From contig SKHV01000413.1 of NCBI GenBank assembly GCA_007116765.1, forward strand, positions 1-9,301: a stretch of 9,301 nt of DNA. Reading direction: 5' to 3'. A model generated the notes under the pieces. It saw only the letters and a list, made by a program, of their open reading frames with translations, had not been told where the DNA came from and made no database searches. The first letter of the stretch is position 1, and every line of letters begins with the position of its first letter. The DNA is from Prolixibacteraceae bacterium. GTDB lineage: Bacteria; Bacteroidota; Bacteroidia; Bacteroidales; Prolixibacteraceae. Positions 1 through 6,988 of the stretch are shown piece by piece. Made by a program: the position numbers and the translations under genes.

Positions 1-120
1 AACCCCAATTGTTGATTTTTCAGAAGATTTTTTACTGAATCCAACGATTCAGTTCAACATTGTTTTTCCCGAATTACTCTGTGTGCGTCCTGCGGAAGTA
101 ACGAAAAATTAGTTGTTGGC
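1..120. repeat. 120-bp direct repeat, copy 1 (possibly cut by window edge)
   Basis: This stretch matches 9093-9212 in the same orientation with six mismatches in 120 positions by hand alignment. The shared block stops exactly after GTTGGC (115-120); beyond that the two loci differ. Inside is a perfect 8-bp hairpin with a CAAC loop (ACTGAATC 34-41, GATTCAGT 46-53) and weaker complementary arms at 63-78 and 97-108. On the minus strand the repeat begins at the end of the 137-codon gene and supplies its last three sense codons and stop. The left end may extend beyond base 1. It could be an attC-like recombination site, a MITE-like element or a dispersed intergenic repeat; the sequence alone does not decide. 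Confidence 0.9.
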
Positions 121-522
121 AACAGTATTTTCTATTATTATTTCAGTCAGTTTGTCAATATCGGCTTTTTCGATTTCGCTTAAATCCAATTCAATTTTAT
201 TTCCGTTTTTTTTCACAACAGTGAGAATTCCGTTTTGTAAATCGGTTGACTGTACATCTTTAAAATTGAATGTCTTTCCAAGATATGATTTAATACGAAT
301 CGTGATTCCAGCTTTATTCCATCCAACATAATATTTTCCAAAACTCATTCTTGCAAAGAAAATAACCATTCCAACTGAACCAATAATTCCCAACATTTTA
401 TTCCATTCAGTTTTAGTTTCTCGAAAGATTTCAAATGATCCAGAAAACATAAAAATAATTGTCAAGAGTATTAAAATTCCATTTTTACAATCATTGAGTT
501 TGTTGAATCTTATTCTTTTCAT
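109..522 (-). CDS. Small two-helix membrane protein, possible PH-like domain
   Basis: This 137-residue protein is not recognised as a named family. Two hydrophobic segments are visible at about residues 14-31 and 43-61, separated by a short polar loop. The remaining roughly 75 residues look like a beta-rich domain ending in an amphipathic helix, as in small bacterial PH-like membrane proteins; that assignment is by pattern only. The ATG at 520-522 lies about 20 nt after GTTGGC on the coding strand (548-543), leaving almost no room for its own promoter. The last residues (V-A-N-N) and the stop are encoded by the GCCAAC end of the 120-bp repeat. A short leader and a recombination-type motif at the stop are typical of gene-cassette ORFs. 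Function and partners are unknown. Confidence 0.75.
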   Translation of the reverse strand: MKRIRFNKLNDCKNGILILLTIIFMFSGSFEIFRETKTEWNKMLGIIGSVGMVIFFARMSFGKYYVGWNKAGITIRIKSYLGKTFNFKDVQSTDLQNGILTVVKKNGNKIELDLSEIEKADIDKLTEIIIENTVANN

Positions 523-542
523 ATTCGTTCAGTTATATTGTT

Positions 543-676
543 GCCAACGTTTCTCAGCTATACGCAGGCAGGGCATTTCACCCCATAACTTTCTACGAAG
601 AACTGAACTTTAAATTTATCACTTACCTGTCCTACGAAGCACGAAACCCCTGCTTGCGTATAGGTGATGTTGTGCC
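543..676. repeat. Long imperfect palindrome, attC-like
   Basis: The outer ends are GCCAAC (543-548) and GTTGTGCC (669-676). Internal arms 558-573 and 648-663 are complementary over 16 bases with one mismatch, so a single strand could fold into a long stem. Two copies of CTACGAAG (593-600, 632-639) sit in the inner part. The segment GTCCTACGAAGCACGAAA (629-646) resembles 87-106 in the 120-bp repeat, which links the two elements. It lies between the defence operon and the 137-codon gene and has no credible gene. The architecture resembles an integron attC, but the right core does not match GTTRRRY exactly. A dispersed Bacteroidota intergenic repeat is the alternative. Confidence 0.6.
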
Positions 677-718
677 TTCGTTGTTCTTTTTCGTTCTGCT
701 TGTCAGTCAGCGCTGGGG

Positions 719-785
719 AAACCATACTCTTTGCCAAGTTTTGGTTTGCGTGTCGGCTGGTGCGACTTGGCAATGTGTATGGTTT
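719..785. repeat. Strong inverted repeat downstream of the defence operon
   Basis: Arms 719-739 and 765-785 are 21 bases each and complementary at 19 positions, with a 25-nt spacer. The structure begins 15 nt after the operon's last stop codon on the minus strand, directly beyond GTTGGCA (790-796). It could stop transcription or protect the 3' end of the mRNA, but no T-run follows the stem on the minus strand, so a standard intrinsic terminator is unlikely. Its place beside a GCCAAC core fits the attC-like series. Confidence 0.65.
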
Positions 786-799
786 TAGTGTTGGCATTT

Positions 800-1093
800 T
801 TATTCCGTTTTTAATAGTCCGTTGTCCTGTAATTCTTTGTAGGTGCTTTTCAGTTCTGCGTTAAGTTGTGTTATGTATTCTTTACAAATGTGAAAATATA
901 AGTCCTCTTTTTCATTTGTTAAGTTGAAGTCAAATTCTCCACTTTTTAGTAGTTCTAACAGTTTATTGAAAACAGTTTTTACGTCATTGGGTTTGTCTTC
1001 TGTCAGAACAATGTCTAATACAGTTTCACCAAGTGCAAGTTTTAAGGTTGCACTATTGTCTTTCCTTTCAATTGTTGCGTTATGTGTTGCCAT
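800..1093 (-). CDS. Unrecognised 97-residue protein, last gene of the defence operon
   Basis: The family is not recognised. The protein is small, acidic and soluble, with no membrane segment or signal peptide. Residues 1-40 look beta-rich and residues 40-97 mostly helical, rich in Glu, Lys and Leu. I chose the ATG at 1091-1093 because AGAGG lies about 8 nt upstream. A frame extension to a TTG at 1112-1114 is possible but would run through that ribosome binding site. The start overlaps the end of the PHP-ATPase gene by 14 bp, suggesting translational coupling and production in proportion to the ATPase. The neighbour suggests an accessory, inhibitor or sensor subunit, but this is inference from position only. 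TGCCAAC follows the stop after 3 nt. Confidence 0.75.
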   Translation of the reverse strand: MATHNATIERKDNSATLKLALGETVLDIVLTEDKPNDVKTVFNKLLELLKSGEFDFNLTNEKEDLYFHICKEYITQLNAELKSTYKELQDNGLLKTE

Positions 1094-3224
1094 ATATTTT
1101 TCCTCTTTCACCAAAAGCAGATTTTCCGCCTTCTAATGTTTTCATACTAATTGATTTCCAATCTAAATTTGGTTTCTTTCCTGAACTACAAACTAAACTG
1201 TTAGAAAATGGATTTCCCGAATAAGTGTAATAACCATTAATATCGTGTTCACGGTAAATTGAGTTATACGGCAATGTCCTAACAGCAATATTTGCATCGT
1301 GTGTTGCTATAATAACTCTTTTACCACTTTTGGCTTTTTCTTTTATCAAAGGAACAATTACATCACTTATATAATCGTTTCCCAAACTTTTTTCAGGCTC
1401 GTCAATGAGATAAATTTCTTTGTCTTTCATCAATTCGTTGTGCAAAAGAACCATTGATGATTCACCGTTAGAAGGTGTGTAAAATTCATCATCTAATGTA
1501 AAATGTTTGTGAAAAAGCAATAAATCATTAATTGATAAAACAGATTCAGAACTCTCAACTTTTTTAAGTTCATCAATTTTTTCAAACAGAGTATTTGCAT
1601 AAATATGCTTTGAAATGAGTTCTATTTTATCTGCAACTGATTTTTGTGGTATTTTTGTTGTGCTATTGGTGTGTTTGTATTTAGCATCAGAAATCTTTCC
1701 GTTTTGTATTAATAAATTGGTTTTACAATACAATTTCCCTTTATCTCCCAAATTGCCGACTTCTTCAATAATTGGCTCAATTGTTTTTGAAATATTTTCA
1801 AGAATTTTATTGACATCTTTTTCAATAGCAATTCTATTACTCGCATATTCGGCAAAACCTGTTTTAGTTGGCTTTTCAGGTTGTCCTGTTTTCTTGGAAA
1901 TTTCAGAAACAAAAAGTTTTACCAATTTATTAAAGAAGCTGATACTCTTATAGTCAGTAAATCGTTTTCCTGATTCAGAATTTATTTTTTCTAAAATCCT
2001 TTCAATAACATTGTCTAATTCACCCAAAAGGTCACTACCGATAATTTCTTTTAGTTTTGTATCTGCGTTATAATAGTCCTTGAACTCCTGAAATTTTTCT
2101 AAATTATTTTTGATATCTTCAAAACTTCTTTTTGGTGAATTTTCATCAAGTGTAGTGAATTTATCAATCTTTATGTTTTTTGAGATTTTGTTCGTTGCTT
2201 CTACGGAATAATAATCTCTGTATTTTGATAAACTTGTTATTTCTTTTTCAGTAGCATTTCTCAAAGAAGCTAATTCTGTTGAACAATCATCAATTCCATA
2301 TTGCTCAACGTTAATTGTTAATTGTGTGCCTTTAAGGTCAAAAACTTCATCTATTCTATTTGAGTTTGATTCATAGACTTCTGTTTTAAAACCTTTTCCA
2401 TTATAGTATTTTGAGAGTGCTTTTAAAATATCTGTTTTTCCTGTCCCTTTTGAACCAAACAAAATATTAATGTCATTGAAAATATCAACATCCATTATTT
2501 CTGCTGCACTGTTAAACGGATTTATTTGTATAGTTTCTTTCGTCTTTTTGTCAAGAATTGTTTTGATTGTTGTATCATCTTTATCCAATAACAAACAAAA
2601 TTGCTCAAAACTTTCTACGGGCAATCTCAATTCAGGTAAACTCGTGGAATTTTTAACATAGTCATTCCAATTTTGGACATCTGAACCGTGGATGGAGTTG
2701 TGTCCGTGATTGATGTAAATTCCTGCTGAAATAGATTTTGAAGCTTCTTTCAAAACTCTTTTAGGGTTAGAAACCAAACTTATAAGTTTATCTACGTCTT
2801 TGTCTGTTAGACTTGGTTTTTTTGAGTGATAATGAGCTACAAAAATTGCATCAAGGCAATCAAAATGACTTACAATATCATCAATGCTAATTGTAAAGGT
2901 ATCGGCAGAATTACAGCCAATGACTTCATTTACTTTATCGCTAAATGATTTTGCGTTTTTCGGATTTACTATTGTGATTAAATGTGCTCTTCGTCCTTCT
3001 TCAAGAATATCAAATTCTATTCCTGCCCATATTTGACAAACTCCATCAACGCTGGTTTTGAATTGTGCGTACTGTTCAAGGTCAAAATGATTATGGTTAG
3101 TTATTGCTAAAATCTTTACGTCAGTTTCCTTGATAATTTCAGTGAATTTATCAACGTCAATGTTGCGGTGTTCAGAATCTCCTTGCTTTACTTTTTTTGT
3201 ATGTGTATGTATATCAATCCTCAT
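1080..3224 (-). CDS. PHP phosphoesterase-SMC/AAA-like ATPase fusion, Ppl/TrlF-like defence protein
   Basis: The 714-residue protein has an N-terminal PHP (polymerase and histidinol phosphatase) domain at about 1-190. Likely metal ligands are H6 and H8 (DIHTHT), H44, E70, H131 and D182. An SMC/RecF-like ATPase follows at about 235-714. It has Walker A GSKGTGKT (257-264), a long charged helical insert (about 310-580), an ABC signature SNGESS (585-590), Walker B YLIDEP (605-610) and a switch histidine, ATHD (640-643). A PHP nuclease or phosphatase joined to such an ATPase is the architecture of the single-gene anti-phage protein Ppl and of TrlF-family ATPases. Expected role: an ATP-gated, metal-dependent nuclease or nucleotidase in the cytoplasm; the substrate cannot be read here. 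AGGTGA precedes the ATG. Oddities: the usual TDH motif is TNH, and the final DxH reads DVQ. Confidence 0.9.
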   Translation of the reverse strand: MRIDIHTHTKKVKQGDSEHRNIDVDKFTEIIKETDVKILAITNHNHFDLEQYAQFKTSVDGVCQIWAGIEFDILEEGRRAHLITIVNPKNAKSFSDKVNEVIGCNSADTFTISIDDIVSHFDCLDAIFVAHYHSKKPSLTDKDVDKLISLVSNPKRVLKEASKSISAGIYINHGHNSIHGSDVQNWNDYVKNSTSLPELRLPVESFEQFCLLLDKDDTTIKTILDKKTKETIQINPFNSAAEIMDVDIFNDINILFGSKGTGKTDILKALSKYYNGKGFKTEVYESNSNRIDEVFDLKGTQLTINVEQYGIDDCSTELASLRNATEKEITSLSKYRDYYSVEATNKISKNIKIDKFTTLDENSPKRSFEDIKNNLEKFQEFKDYYNADTKLKEIIGSDLLGELDNVIERILEKINSESGKRFTDYKSISFFNKLVKLFVSEISKKTGQPEKPTKTGFAEYASNRIAIEKDVNKILENISKTIEPIIEEVGNLGDKGKLYCKTNLLIQNGKISDAKYKHTNSTTKIPQKSVADKIELISKHIYANTLFEKIDELKKVESSESVLSINDLLLFHKHFTLDDEFYTPSNGESSMVLLHNELMKDKEIYLIDEPEKSLGNDYISDVIVPLIKEKAKSGKRVIIATHDANIAVRTLPYNSIYREHDINGYYTYSGNPFSNSLVCSSGKKPNLDWKSISMKTLEGGKSAFGERGKIYGNT

Positions 3225-3241
3225 TCTGATTCACCTTTTTT

Positions 3242-4003
3242 TTATTTCGCCATTGCACGATATTCTGCTCGTTGCTCCTTAAAGAGTTTAAGCTGTTCAA
3301 CGTGTTCTTTATACAATTTATGAAGTCCGTTTTTTGATTTCGTTTGTTCAGGAAATGTTAAAGAAAAAGCATCCAAATCATTTGTGTGGACTGCACTTTC
3401 AGGAACAACTTCTTTGATTTTTTCCAAAGACTTTAAATAATAGGGTTCGCTTATTTCACAAGCAGTCAAACTCAGCCCTGCATTGTAACAAGCAATTGCT
3501 ATAGTTCCGCTTCCTAAATGTGTGTCTAAAATTTTGTCGCCTTGATTAGCGTACATTTTTAAAAGCCATTCATAAAGGTCTATCGGCTTTTGTGTTGGGT
3601 GGATTTTGTTTCTGTTTTTTCTTACACTATATCTAAAAATCTTGGATGGTCTGTCTAATGATGACCAAGCCATTTCAGCCATTGAAAAGTTGTTCAACGT
3701 TTCGGGTTGGTTTTTGTCCCAAATGATAAAACCTTTGTTGTATGGACTTCTTGCCCAAATCTGTCCAAAGTAATTTCCACCCCAAATAATCTGATTCTTT
3801 GAAACACGAAAAAGCTCATTAAAGTATTCGTCATTGGGTTTTACATCCCATTGACTGTACTCGTCCATATTAAATTTATGGTCGCCACCTCTTTTTGTTT
3901 TGTTCAAAATACCATAAGGCGGGTCAACAATTGCAAGGTCAAAATAGTTGTCGGGATACCTTGCCATTAAATTCATATTATCTTCTCTTGTAATTGTAAT
4001 CAT
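3242..4003 (-). CDS. Beta-class DNA amino-methyltransferase (probably N6-adenine) of the R-M system
   Basis: This 253-residue protein transfers a methyl group from S-adenosylmethionine to an exocyclic amino group in DNA. Catalytic motif IV is DPPY at 27-30, near the N terminus. HPTQKP is at 135-140, and SAM-binding motif I reads DTHLGSGT (160-167) in place of the common DPFxGSGT. Motif IV before motif I places it in the beta class; N6-adenine is most likely, and N4-cytosine cannot be excluded from sequence. The length is short but complete. The ATG at 4001-4003 is kept because residues 2-9 contribute a strand normal for the family; no clear ribosome binding site precedes it. It starts 8 bp after the endonuclease gene and ends 17 bp before the PHP-ATPase. 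It probably protects one strand of the endonuclease's target. Confidence 0.92.
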   Translation of the reverse strand: MITITREDNMNLMARYPDNYFDLAIVDPPYGILNKTKRGGDHKFNMDEYSQWDVKPNDEYFNELFRVSKNQIIWGGNYFGQIWARSPYNKGFIIWDKNQPETLNNFSMAEMAWSSLDRPSKIFRYSVRKNRNKIHPTQKPIDLYEWLLKMYANQGDKILDTHLGSGTIAIACYNAGLSLTACEISEPYYLKSLEKIKEVVPESAVHTNDLDAFSLTFPEQTKSKNGLHKLYKEHVEQLKLFKEQRAEYRAMAK

Positions 4004-4011
4004 AGCAAATT

Positions 4012-5460
4012 TTAATTTTTAGCGGCAAACCTTGAAATGGTTAAATCCGAAATGTTTTTACTTATGTCTTTTCCGAGGTTATTGACAATAATGCTGTCAA
4101 AATCTTCGTAATCAATTTCTCTTACATCATTGTCTATACAGTTGTACAGGTATTCTGAAAATGTGTTTGCACGAATTATCACGATTGGACTTGTACGAAT
4201 GTCCTGAAGTACAGCAGGAACATATCTTGGTGTAACTACAATTGTATAAGCACCCCCAATTTTTTCACGGTGTCCTTCTAATCTTCCTGCATTTACTCCT
4301 GATAATTTGTTTTTAGTTGATTTTGCATCTACAGCAAATTTTTTCTTTTTAGGAATGTATATACACTCTAAATCGGTGTTTCCTGCTCCTCCAATTTTTT
4401 GAGCTTCTACATTGTAGAACATATTGAATCCGTCTGTTAGAGCATCCTCAAAAAGATATGCTTCTGCACCGTCATTGTTATCTGCGTATTGCTCAATTAG
4501 CTTAGGAAGATTTAGCAATTCAAATTTGAAATCGTCTATTTCCTCCCCAATTTCAATGAGTAGTGTTTTTGGATAGAAGCTGTAAATTTCCTTTACAACA
4601 TCTATTTTTAAACGCTCAGGGTCATTTAGCAACAATGGGTTTTCTAAAAACGAATATTCGCTTTCTAATTGCTGAACTAATGTTTTTAGATTATCGGGAA
4701 TGGAAACTTCGTTTCTTGTAATTTTCCTAAAAGTGTTGGTGTTCCCGTGCTGTAATTTAGTAATAACAACTCCATCTTTTTTATTCAAAACACCTGCACT
4801 TTCAAATAAACTTGAAACATAATAATCCCATTCATATGCGGAATTTACATAAGCGTGTCTGTCCTCTTGGAATTTATTAGCAAGTTCCTCATCAGGAAGT
4901 TTTCGTAAATCCAAAAGTTCATTTACCAATTCATTGTATTTTGATTCTGTAATTTCTTTTGTGAAAACAACTGAATAGGCAACTTCAAAAGCGTAAAGTT
5001 TATTTGAGAGCCTTGGTTCGGATAATAATTTGTAAATCAATCGAAATGGATAGAGTTGAAACTCTTTATCTGTCCCGCTGTGTGGATGTTGATATTGAAC
5101 AGCCCAAAGCATTGTAAGAAATATTTTGGCTGTTTTTTCTAAATCGTTAGTGTGTTTCAAAAACAGGTTTCCAAGCGGACTGAATAAAAAACGGTCTTGT
5201 CCGTCAACCTTGGCTTGGTAGCCAAACATATAATATGAAAGCTGATTGATTTTGTGATTTATTGCATCAAGAGGTAATTCAGGATTTCTTTCGTTGTATA
5301 AACCCAATTCTCTCAATTTTAGATTGAGATTAGTTTTGTCCTCTTTTGAAATACCTGTTTTTGTGTACGACTTTAAAAATTCCGCAACCGCACAAAGTTT
5401 TTCAAAATCCCTTGTGTGTCGGTATAAAATCCATTTTTTACTGTCAATTCTTAAAGTCAT
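4012..5460 (-). CDS. AlwI-family type IIS restriction endonuclease
   Basis: The 482-residue protein resembles the AlwI family of restriction enzymes, which recognise short asymmetric sites (AlwI itself: GGATC) and cut a few bases outside them. The N-terminal two thirds should hold target recognition. The nuclease is C-terminal: candidate active-site residues are E338, D363 (in NTDLE) and D378/K380 (in VDAKST), a PD-(D/E)xK-type arrangement. Relatives in this group include nicking or heterodimeric enzymes, so single- versus double-strand cutting is not certain. The gene sits between the two methyltransferase genes, 1 bp after the cytosine enzyme and 8 bp before the amino-methyltransferase, as expected for an R-M operon. 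Being third, after the regulator and one methylase, suits delayed endonuclease expression in a new host. The exact recognition sequence cannot be deduced here. Confidence 0.85.
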   Translation of the reverse strand: MTLRIDSKKWILYRHTRDFEKLCAVAEFLKSYTKTGISKEDKTNLNLKLRELGLYNERNPELPLDAINHKINQLSYYMFGYQAKVDGQDRFLFSPLGNLFLKHTNDLEKTAKIFLTMLWAVQYQHPHSGTDKEFQLYPFRLIYKLLSEPRLSNKLYAFEVAYSVVFTKEITESKYNELVNELLDLRKLPDEELANKFQEDRHAYVNSAYEWDYYVSSLFESAGVLNKKDGVVITKLQHGNTNTFRKITRNEVSIPDNLKTLVQQLESEYSFLENPLLLNDPERLKIDVVKEIYSFYPKTLLIEIGEEIDDFKFELLNLPKLIEQYADNNDGAEAYLFEDALTDGFNMFYNVEAQKIGGAGNTDLECIYIPKKKKFAVDAKSTKNKLSGVNAGRLEGHREKIGGAYTIVVTPRYVPAVLQDIRTSPIVIIRANTFSEYLYNCIDNDVREIDYEDFDSIIVNNLGKDISKNISDLTISRFAAKN

Positions 5461-5461
5461 A

Positions 5462-6517
5462 TTATCTATCTATTTGAGCAACAATGTTTTTAATCAATAA
5501 TGGCGGAATACATTCGCCAATGCACTTTCTGATAAGTAACTCAGGTGTATTGTCTGGAATATTCCAATCTTGTGGTAAGGACGATAATAACATTAACTCC
5601 AAAGGTGTTAAAACTCTTGCATCTGAATAAATTCCATTTTCTAATTGTCTGCCTGGGTGTACATTAAGTTGTGAACTAATTGCGTCATTACGCATTGTAA
5701 TTGTTGGTGCAGGTTCATCCCATTTTATTCGTCTATATGTTGTATTGTAGCTTTTTATTTTTTCTCCATTTGGTTTTACGGGGAAATACTTTTCGTTTTC
5801 AAAAGCTGTTTTTCCCGTAGGCGTGTGCTTCATCCATTTTATGTGATTTTCAGAATGTTTTCGTGCAAAATGCCATTTAATTTTAGATTTTTGTCCTGCT
5901 TCAATACTTGGTAAAAATCCAATTTTTTCTTCTACTGTCATTTGTTTTTTAGACATTTTAGGTTGTCCCCATTCCTTACCTTTTCGGTATAGTTTTATGA
6001 TTGCTCTTGCTCGTCTTTGAGCAACTCCAAATTCGGCTGCATCATAAACATTTGCTTCAATGTTGTATTCTTCTCCAAATAGAAGATTTAATATTTCAAC
6101 GACTTTTAATTGTTGATTTTTGTAGGGTAGAAGTAATTTAAAAAATGTAGGGACATTTTCAATCAATACAAAATCAGGCGATTTGAGTTTGATAAAGTCA
6201 ATAATTTTAAAGACAAGATAGTTTCTTTCATCAGTGAGCATTTGTGCGACATTCCTGTTTTTCCCTGCTACGCTCATTCCTTGACAAGGTGGTGAAGCAA
6301 TTAAAAAATCTAATTTCTTTGGCGTATTTTTTACAAGCGTTTTAAAAATATTTTCATCTAAAATATTTCCCGCAATCATTTTAGATTTCGGGTATAATGC
6401 CTGATACAAGTCTGCTCTTTCTTGAATCAATTCATTTGCAGCAACAATATTTATTCCTACTTCTTCAAAGTAAGTCTCCGCTATCCCTGCGCTTGAAAAT
6501 AAAGATGCTCCTACCAT
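5462..6517 (-). CDS. DNA cytosine-5 methyltransferase of the R-M system
   Basis: The 351-residue protein has the ordered motifs of m5C methyltransferases. Motif I is LFSSAGIAE (6-14). Motif IV is SPPCQG (75-80) with catalytic C78. Motif VI is ENV (120-122) and motif VIII is QRRAR (167-171). A target-recognition region lies at about 195-285, followed by motif IX around RVLTPLE (301-307) and motif X GECIPP (334-339). It methylates carbon 5 of cytosine using S-adenosylmethionine. With an amino-methyltransferase also in the operon, it probably modifies one strand of an asymmetric target while the other enzyme modifies the second. The ATG at 6515-6517 puts motif I at the normal distance from the N terminus. 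It begins 2 bp after the regulator stop and ends 1 bp before the endonuclease start. No missing motif was seen. Confidence 0.95.
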   Translation of the reverse strand: MVGASLFSSAGIAETYFEEVGINIVAANELIQERADLYQALYPKSKMIAGNILDENIFKTLVKNTPKKLDFLIASPPCQGMSVAGKNRNVAQMLTDERNYLVFKIIDFIKLKSPDFVLIENVPTFFKLLLPYKNQQLKVVEILNLLFGEEYNIEANVYDAAEFGVAQRRARAIIKLYRKGKEWGQPKMSKKQMTVEEKIGFLPSIEAGQKSKIKWHFARKHSENHIKWMKHTPTGKTAFENEKYFPVKPNGEKIKSYNTTYRRIKWDEPAPTITMRNDAISSQLNVHPGRQLENGIYSDARVLTPLELMLLSSLPQDWNIPDNTPELLIRKCIGECIPPLLIKNIVAQIDR

Positions 6518-6519
6518 AA

Positions 6520-6849
6520 TTAAAACTTAATTGTTCCTTGTTGTAATTTTTTAATTCTAAAATACTTTGCCTTTTCTTCTGCAAGTTTTATTAGCTCTTT
6601 ATTGTCTTCTTCTCTATATAATATGTCAGCGATTTTTTCACTATAATATTCCTTTTCAAGTTGTTTGATGTCTATTTTGAAGAACTTGGAAAGTTTTGGT
6701 ATGATTTCCTCAGGAACACTACGCTTGAGGTTTTCAATCTTGGACAATGTTGATTGGTCAATATCCAATGCAGCCGCAAGTTTGGTTAGAGTTAAACCGT
6801 GTTCTATCCGTAAATTGTGTATGTACTCTCCAAATGTTTCTTTCATCAT
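6520..6849 (-). CDS. XRE-family HTH regulator (R-M control protein type)
   Basis: This 109-residue DNA-binding protein has an XRE/lambda-repressor helix-turn-helix at about residues 7-62; the recognition helix is near QSTLSKIENLKR (32-43). Position as the first gene of an R-M operon matches controller (C) proteins, which bind their own promoter and time methylase and endonuclease expression. It is longer than the usual C protein of about 80 residues: a charged helical tail (about 63-102) is added, perhaps for dimerisation. Two adjacent ATG codons (6847-6849 and 6844-6846) are equally possible starts, and neither has a strong ribosome binding site. The methyltransferase gene follows after 2 bp. 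Control of the whole six-gene operon is inferred from the lack of any later promoter-sized gap. A general XRE repressor with another signal is the alternative. Confidence 0.85.
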   Translation of the reverse strand: MMKETFGEYIHNLRIEHGLTLTKLAAALDIDQSTLSKIENLKRSVPEEIIPKLSKFFKIDIKQLEKEYYSEKIADILYREEDNKELIKLAEEKAKYFRIKKLQQGTIKF

Positions 6850-6877
6850 CTTGAAAATTATGTCTTGACAATTTTAG

Positions 6878-6885
6878 CAAATTTA
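6878..6885 (-). promoter_or_regulatory. Candidate Bacteroidota -7 box for the defence operon
   Basis: The minus strand reads TAAATTTG, an exact match to the Bacteroidota TAnnTTTG -7 consensus. It lies about 29-36 bp upstream of the regulator start, giving a leader of roughly 20-25 nt. No clear -33 TTG was found at the expected distance, so the call rests on one half of the promoter and on position. Confidence 0.5.
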
Positions 6886-6897
6886 CAAAAATTTTTG
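6886..6897. promoter_or_regulatory. Candidate operator: 12-bp palindrome next to the -7 box
   Basis: CAAAAATTTTTG is a perfect 12-bp palindrome directly upstream of the -7 box on the transcribed strand. A wider inverted pair, TGACA (6866-6870) and TGTCA (6905-6909), brackets both elements. Controller proteins of R-M systems bind paired palindromes at this kind of position, so either could be the autoregulatory site. AT-rich palindromes arise easily by chance in such DNA, so confidence is limited. Confidence 0.35.
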
Positions 6898-6921
6898 GAT
6901 TTCTGTCAGAGGGATGGAAGA

Positions 6922-6985
6922 AAACAGCTCTTTTGGTTTTTTAAGCGTTGGCATTTAGCGTTGGCAAAAACCAAATGTGCTGTTT
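6922..6985. repeat. Inverted repeat with tandem GTTGGC motifs in the loop
   Basis: Arms 6922-6941 and 6966-6985 are 20 bases long and complementary at 18 positions. The 24-nt loop holds one full copy of AGCGTTGGCA (6944-6953) and most of a second (6957-6966). The element lies upstream of the defence-operon promoter, beyond the candidate operator. No gene overlaps it. It could be part of a composite recombination site or a regulatory structure. Confidence 0.65.
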
Positions 6986-6988
6986 GTG

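Noticed and set aside
34..53. Hairpin ACTGAATC-CAAC-GATTCAGT as an intrinsic terminator
   Set aside because: The minus strand, which carries all genes, has an A-run and not a T-run after the stem, so a standard terminator is not supported. Retained only as part of the repeat.
437..441. GATCC as evidence that the endonuclease recognises or avoids GGATC
   Set aside because: The family includes several specificities, and a single window is too short for a site-avoidance argument.
558..797. 79-codon minus-strand frame downstream of the operon
   Set aside because: It runs through two palindromes, so its codons are explained by the repeats; no domain and no ribosome binding site were seen. It is likely a spurious frame in dispersed repeat DNA.
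1094..1114. Upstream TTG start for the 97-residue protein
   Set aside because: It would place the AGAGG ribosome binding site inside the coding region and has none of its own; the ATG at 1091-1093 is better supported.
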